Positions 42,439 to 45,203 of a stretch of DNA of 45,203 nucleotides are shown piece by piece. The first letter of the stretch is position 1; the number at the start of each line of letters is the position of its first letter. The DNA lies in contig CAKSVK010000008.1 of assembly GCA_934502905.1 (NCBI GenBank), forward strand, positions 1 to 45,203. Reading direction: 5' to 3'. Made by a program: the position numbers and the translations under genes. The DNA comes from an uncultured Chitinophagaceae bacterium (GTDB lineage: Bacteria > Bacteroidota > Bacteroidia > Chitinophagales > Chitinophagaceae). The notes under the pieces were generated by a model, which saw nothing but the letters and a program-made list of their open reading frames with translations, searched no databases and was not told the origin of the DNA.

Positions 42439-44682
42439 CTATTTCGTCAGCCGGCCCTTGTTTTGTTGCTGCTTCCATTTTTTCAGCAGTTCTTTTTGCC
42501 GGGGGTGCACCCAAACATCTTTTGTATTGTAACCATGAATGACAGGCTCTTTTTCATCGCACCTGCAGTCACCCATCCTGTCCGCCCTTACGACAATAGT
42601 TTTCTGCCGGTATATATCAGGTACCTTAAGTTTCGTTTCTTTGTTCTTTAAACCCGGTTTTTTGACATAAAATTCATCTCTCTTAAATACATGCCGGGTT
42701 GCTTTATGGCTGGCAGCCACGGTTATCATATATTGACCCTGTTCAGCTTTATTTGTCTTAATTTCGGCAGTATATAACCTTTCTTCTTCCTTATCTCCTG
42801 TATTTTCAAAAAAGTTTATTTTTTGGATCTTCCCTGAAGGGCTGCGTACTATAGCCTGCATCTTTACACCGCCCAATGCAAAGCCGTATTTTAATTTTGC
42901 CCTTAGACGGATTATTTCTCCGGCCCTGACGATACTTTTCAGTGCGGCAACTTCCAGTTTGATATTGGGATTTACCTCAAATCCTATGGTGCGGAATTTT
43001 GATGCCCGGATATTTCCAAAAACCTCTACCTGCCAGGTCCCCGGCCGGGGGTTCTGGATATCATAAAATGAATAAGGGTTCTTCCCGCTGATGTGTCTGA
43101 CAGTAGTTCCCGGCACCACCACTACCCCTGAAGGATCGATCACCCTCACCCTGTACGATAATTGCCTGTCATACCATTTCACCCCGAGGTTGCACCTCGA
43201 CGTACCGGGGGTAATATCAACAGGAAAGCTGAAAGACTCAATTCTTGCTACGCGTTTGGGTTTCTTTACGGTGGCGGGATCGGCCCACACAAAAGGAACT
43301 GTAAACAGGTCGGGCTTTAATATTTTCGATACAGCGCTACCGTCTACTTCCGAAAAAGATTTAATTCCGCTATTTGATCTGCTATGACCTGAAACCTGCA
43401 CCAAAGCATCCGAAATTGCATCAGCTGCCGCCGTATCACTGACATCAGACGGGATACCAAAATATACGCCCCCGGTTGCATCAGCAATGTTTGTTAATAA
43501 AGCTACATCATGGTCAGCTCCCAATCCTATTGTATAAATCTTTACATTGGCAGCAATGGCATCCGGCAGTACTTCTTCAGCAGTTTCTGAACCTGCATTC
43601 TGAAGTCCGTCTGTAAACAAAATAATCACCTGCTCGGCAGCAGAGCCTGCATCCAGGATATTGGTAAGTCCAATTCGTAAAGCATCGCCGATTGCTGTGG
43701 TACCGCCGGCATTCAGTCCTTCAACAATGGTATGGCGGTCGTTTCGCCAGGTATTCTGAGATGCAGCGCCGGCTGGTACTGATGACATTCCCGAAGAAAG
43801 ATTGGCTACTCCCGAAAATGTGACCAACCCCAGCTCTTCTCCGCTGTGAACATAATCAACCCAAAAATGAGCGCCCGCTTTAAGCTGTTCAATTTTATTT
43901 CCAAACATGCTTCCGGATCTATCAAGGACGAGCATGTATCGCTGAGCGCTGATCAGCTCAACGCAAACTGCCGGGGGAGGGTCGGGAGAAGGTGCATTCA
44001 GGGCAGGACCATCCGCGCCCGGAATAGTAAGATTGTAAGGCAGGTTGCCATGATTGGCGTTATCTCCCAGGTAAGTCCAGCAGGATTGATTATTGTTCAG
44101 GTTATTCTGATTGTTATTGGCTGTTGCGTTGTGATTACCTGCGTGACAAAACTCGGTTGGCTGACCCATCTGCAGCACTGCGGTTCCGGCATTGAAATCC
44201 GCGATAAAGTCGGCGAATGTTGCATAATCATTTCCGCTGCCGTCTGTCCACCGCGTATGGACATCCCAATCGTAACCTTCCATTAATGAGGCCTGGGTGG
44301 TAATATCGTTCTGGCATGAGGTATTGTTATTGTATTCATCCCGCAAATCGTACAGGTAATGTGATAATTCATGTGCCATAATAGTGGGAAAATAGTTGTA
44401 ATCCTGCGACATATCTAAGGACTCGTTAGCTATCCATAAACGGGCAGATGTGGAGTTTGGCCATACATCGTCATTGGGGTGAATCCAAATATCCGCATCA
44501 TTTCCAGCAAGACTATTGGTCGCGATCTGGATATAGCCAATTGACTGTTGCCCATCGGTAGCATCATACAAAATTTTAGATACCTGCTGGAACATTGCAC
44601 AAAGGAAGCTTAGTTCCTGATCTGTTGGAATATACCTGACCGATACAACCAGGTTGAATTTTCCGTTTCTGTAAAATCCCAT
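42439..44682 (-). CDS. CLCA-like metalloprotease with von Willebrand A domain
   Basis: A 747-residue protein whose architecture matches animal CLCA (calcium-activated chloride channel regulator) proteins. An N-terminal catalytic domain carries HELSHYLYDLRDEY (His104, Glu105, His108 ... Asp115, Glu116), the HExxHxxxxxxDE zinc motif of CLCA. Several cysteines and an asparagine-rich stretch (about 183-198) follow, then a VWA domain with an intact MIDAS DRSGSM (Asp254, Ser256, Ser258) and ITIGLG-type strands, and two beta-sandwich domains (about 490-700). In CLCA the protease cleaves the protein itself. Unlike animal CLCA there is no signal peptide (it starts MGFYRNGKFNLVV), and the C-terminus is basic (LLKKWKQQQNKGRLTK). 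Substrate and location unknown. Confidence 0.82.
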   Translation of the reverse strand: MGFYRNGKFNLVVSVRYIPTDQELSFLCAMFQQVSKILYDATDGQQSIGYIQIATNSLAGNDADIWIHPNDDVWPNSTSARLWIANESLDMSQDYNYFPTIMAHELSHYLYDLRDEYNNNTSCQNDITTQASLMEGYDWDVHTRWTDGSGNDYATFADFIADFNAGTAVLQMGQPTEFCHAGNHNATANNNQNNLNNNQSCWTYLGDNANHGNLPYNLTIPGADGPALNAPSPDPPPAVCVELISAQRYMLVLDRSGSMFGNKIEQLKAGAHFWVDYVHSGEELGLVTFSGVANLSSGMSSVPAGAASQNTWRNDRHTIVEGLNAGGTTAIGDALRIGLTNILDAGSAAEQVIILFTDGLQNAGSETAEEVLPDAIAANVKIYTIGLGADHDVALLTNIADATGGVYFGIPSDVSDTAAADAISDALVQVSGHSRSNSGIKSFSEVDGSAVSKILKPDLFTVPFVWADPATVKKPKRVARIESFSFPVDITPGTSRCNLGVKWYDRQLSYRVRVIDPSGVVVVPGTTVRHISGKNPYSFYDIQNPRPGTWQVEVFGNIRASKFRTIGFEVNPNIKLEVAALKSIVRAGEIIRLRAKLKYGFALGGVKMQAIVRSPSGKIQKINFFENTGDKEEERLYTAEIKTNKAEQGQYMITVAASHKATRHVFKRDEFYVKKPGLKNKETKLKVPDIYRQKTIVVRADRMGDCRCDEKEPVIHGYNTKDVWVHPRQKELLKKWKQQQNKGRLTK

Positions 44683-45203
44683 TGCTGAATAATTTTAATT
44701 GTTATTGAATTTGTGTACGGAAAACATTGCATTCAGTTTTCCAGGGAAGTATGGTAGGGCTTTGATCAGTCTTATCCAGGGGCTGGTATTGGGAGATTGC
44801 CGGCTTTGTTTGCCAGGGTAGATATAACGGGCTGGAATATTCTTATTGCCTTTGTTCTAAAGATAGCTTGATAGTTATTTGTTTTTATGTTGTTTTGAGT
44901 GAAGTGCCTGAATTTTGAGCGAACAGTTTCAACAATTGCTTGGATCAATATTATGCCGGTATTACTTAAAATCTCTGGAGGAAAAAAGATTGCCCTGTAT
45001 TATCTTCCCTGAACGATTGAGTTTGATGGTTGGGGGGATTAAGTATGTTATTGGGTTCATCCTGTCTGTATAGGTGAACTATTGTTCTTCAGGTTATAAA
45101 ACGGCCATGACATATTATAACACTCCTGTACTACCACATGTGTCACTTCGCCTTCCTGCTGTAGCTTTCCCGATACCATTCACAGTTTTGACTGTAAAAT
45201 TTC
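44683..45203. other. End of window, no supportable gene
   Basis: Upstream of the CLCA-like gene. Frames are short on both strands. An ATG at 45107 opens a plus-strand frame (MTYYNTPVLPHV...) that runs off the window, and a minus-strand frame entering from the edge stops near 45120; neither has a promoter or recognisable sequence. No clear -7 box for the CLCA-like gene was found here. Confidence 0.4.

Noticed and set aside
45107..45203. Plus-strand frame MTYYNTPVLPHV... open to the window end.
   Set aside because: Only 32 codons, no promoter, and the opposite strand is also open; cannot be told from chance.

Overview
The window reads as one contiguous piece of chromosome from a member of the Bacteroidota, most likely a Chitinophagaceae-type organism. 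Supporting signs are promoters of the phylum-specific TTTG/TTG-N17-20-TAnnTTTG type in front of several genes, a type IX secretion (T9SS) type-B sorting domain with a PorP/SprF partner, a long-form IspG, a eukaryote-type citrate synthase, an HmuY/TonB haem system and a SMUG2-like glycosylase. The family assignment is inferred from gene content. TTG and GTG starts look common; where the longest reading frame ran upstream of a promoter or signal peptide I have moved the start inward.

Layout. 1-5403: a 5'-truncated thioredoxin-fold lipoprotein/exported protein, a two-domain parvulin, a secreted esterase on the other strand and an LptF/LptG permease. 5518-8849: citrate synthase with a clear terminator, an M32 carboxypeptidase and a small lipoprotein. 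8975-14369: a giant PKD-repeat T9SS cargo followed immediately by a PorP/SprF membrane protein. 14530-17266 (minus): a DUF4838 glycosidase-like protein, a decayed gene fragment, and tRNA-Gln(CTG) with its own promoter and terminator. 17304-22968: ispG, ACP phosphodiesterase, a FIH-like cupin, an apparent structured RNA, pdxH and murI. 23087-25888: an exported coiled-coil protein, a polysaccharide flippase and hemJ. 26004-28007 (minus): a visibly AT-rich two-gene islet (DUF6705-like protein plus a lipoprotein with an HTH...FSPAD module). 28467-36021: a complete haem acquisition locus, hmuR-hmuY, a terminator, then hmuT-hmuU-hmuV-hmuS. 36230-41476 (minus): fabI, recN, SMUG2-like glycosylase, C4 zinc-ribbon protein and nif3-like protein. 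41527-45203: an exported DUF695/RraB protein and a bacterial CLCA-like metalloprotease-VWA protein, then about 520 bases without a supportable gene.

How they work together. The haem locus forms one pathway: the HmuY haemophore passes haem to the HmuR outer-membrane receptor, HmuT-HmuU-HmuV carry it across the inner membrane, and HmuS handles it in the cytoplasm; hemJ (last steps of haem synthesis) lies 2.6 kb upstream. The PKD protein and PorP-like protein form a surface-adhesin/anchor pair. Most of the rest is housekeeping (TCA cycle, isoprenoid, fatty acid, vitamin B6, peptidoglycan, LPS export, DNA repair).

Best candidates for something undescribed: the promoter-hairpins-terminator unit before pdxH (21149-21350), the CLCA-like protein, the AT-rich islet, the Calx-beta/HmuY fusion, and the exported DUF695/RraB protein.
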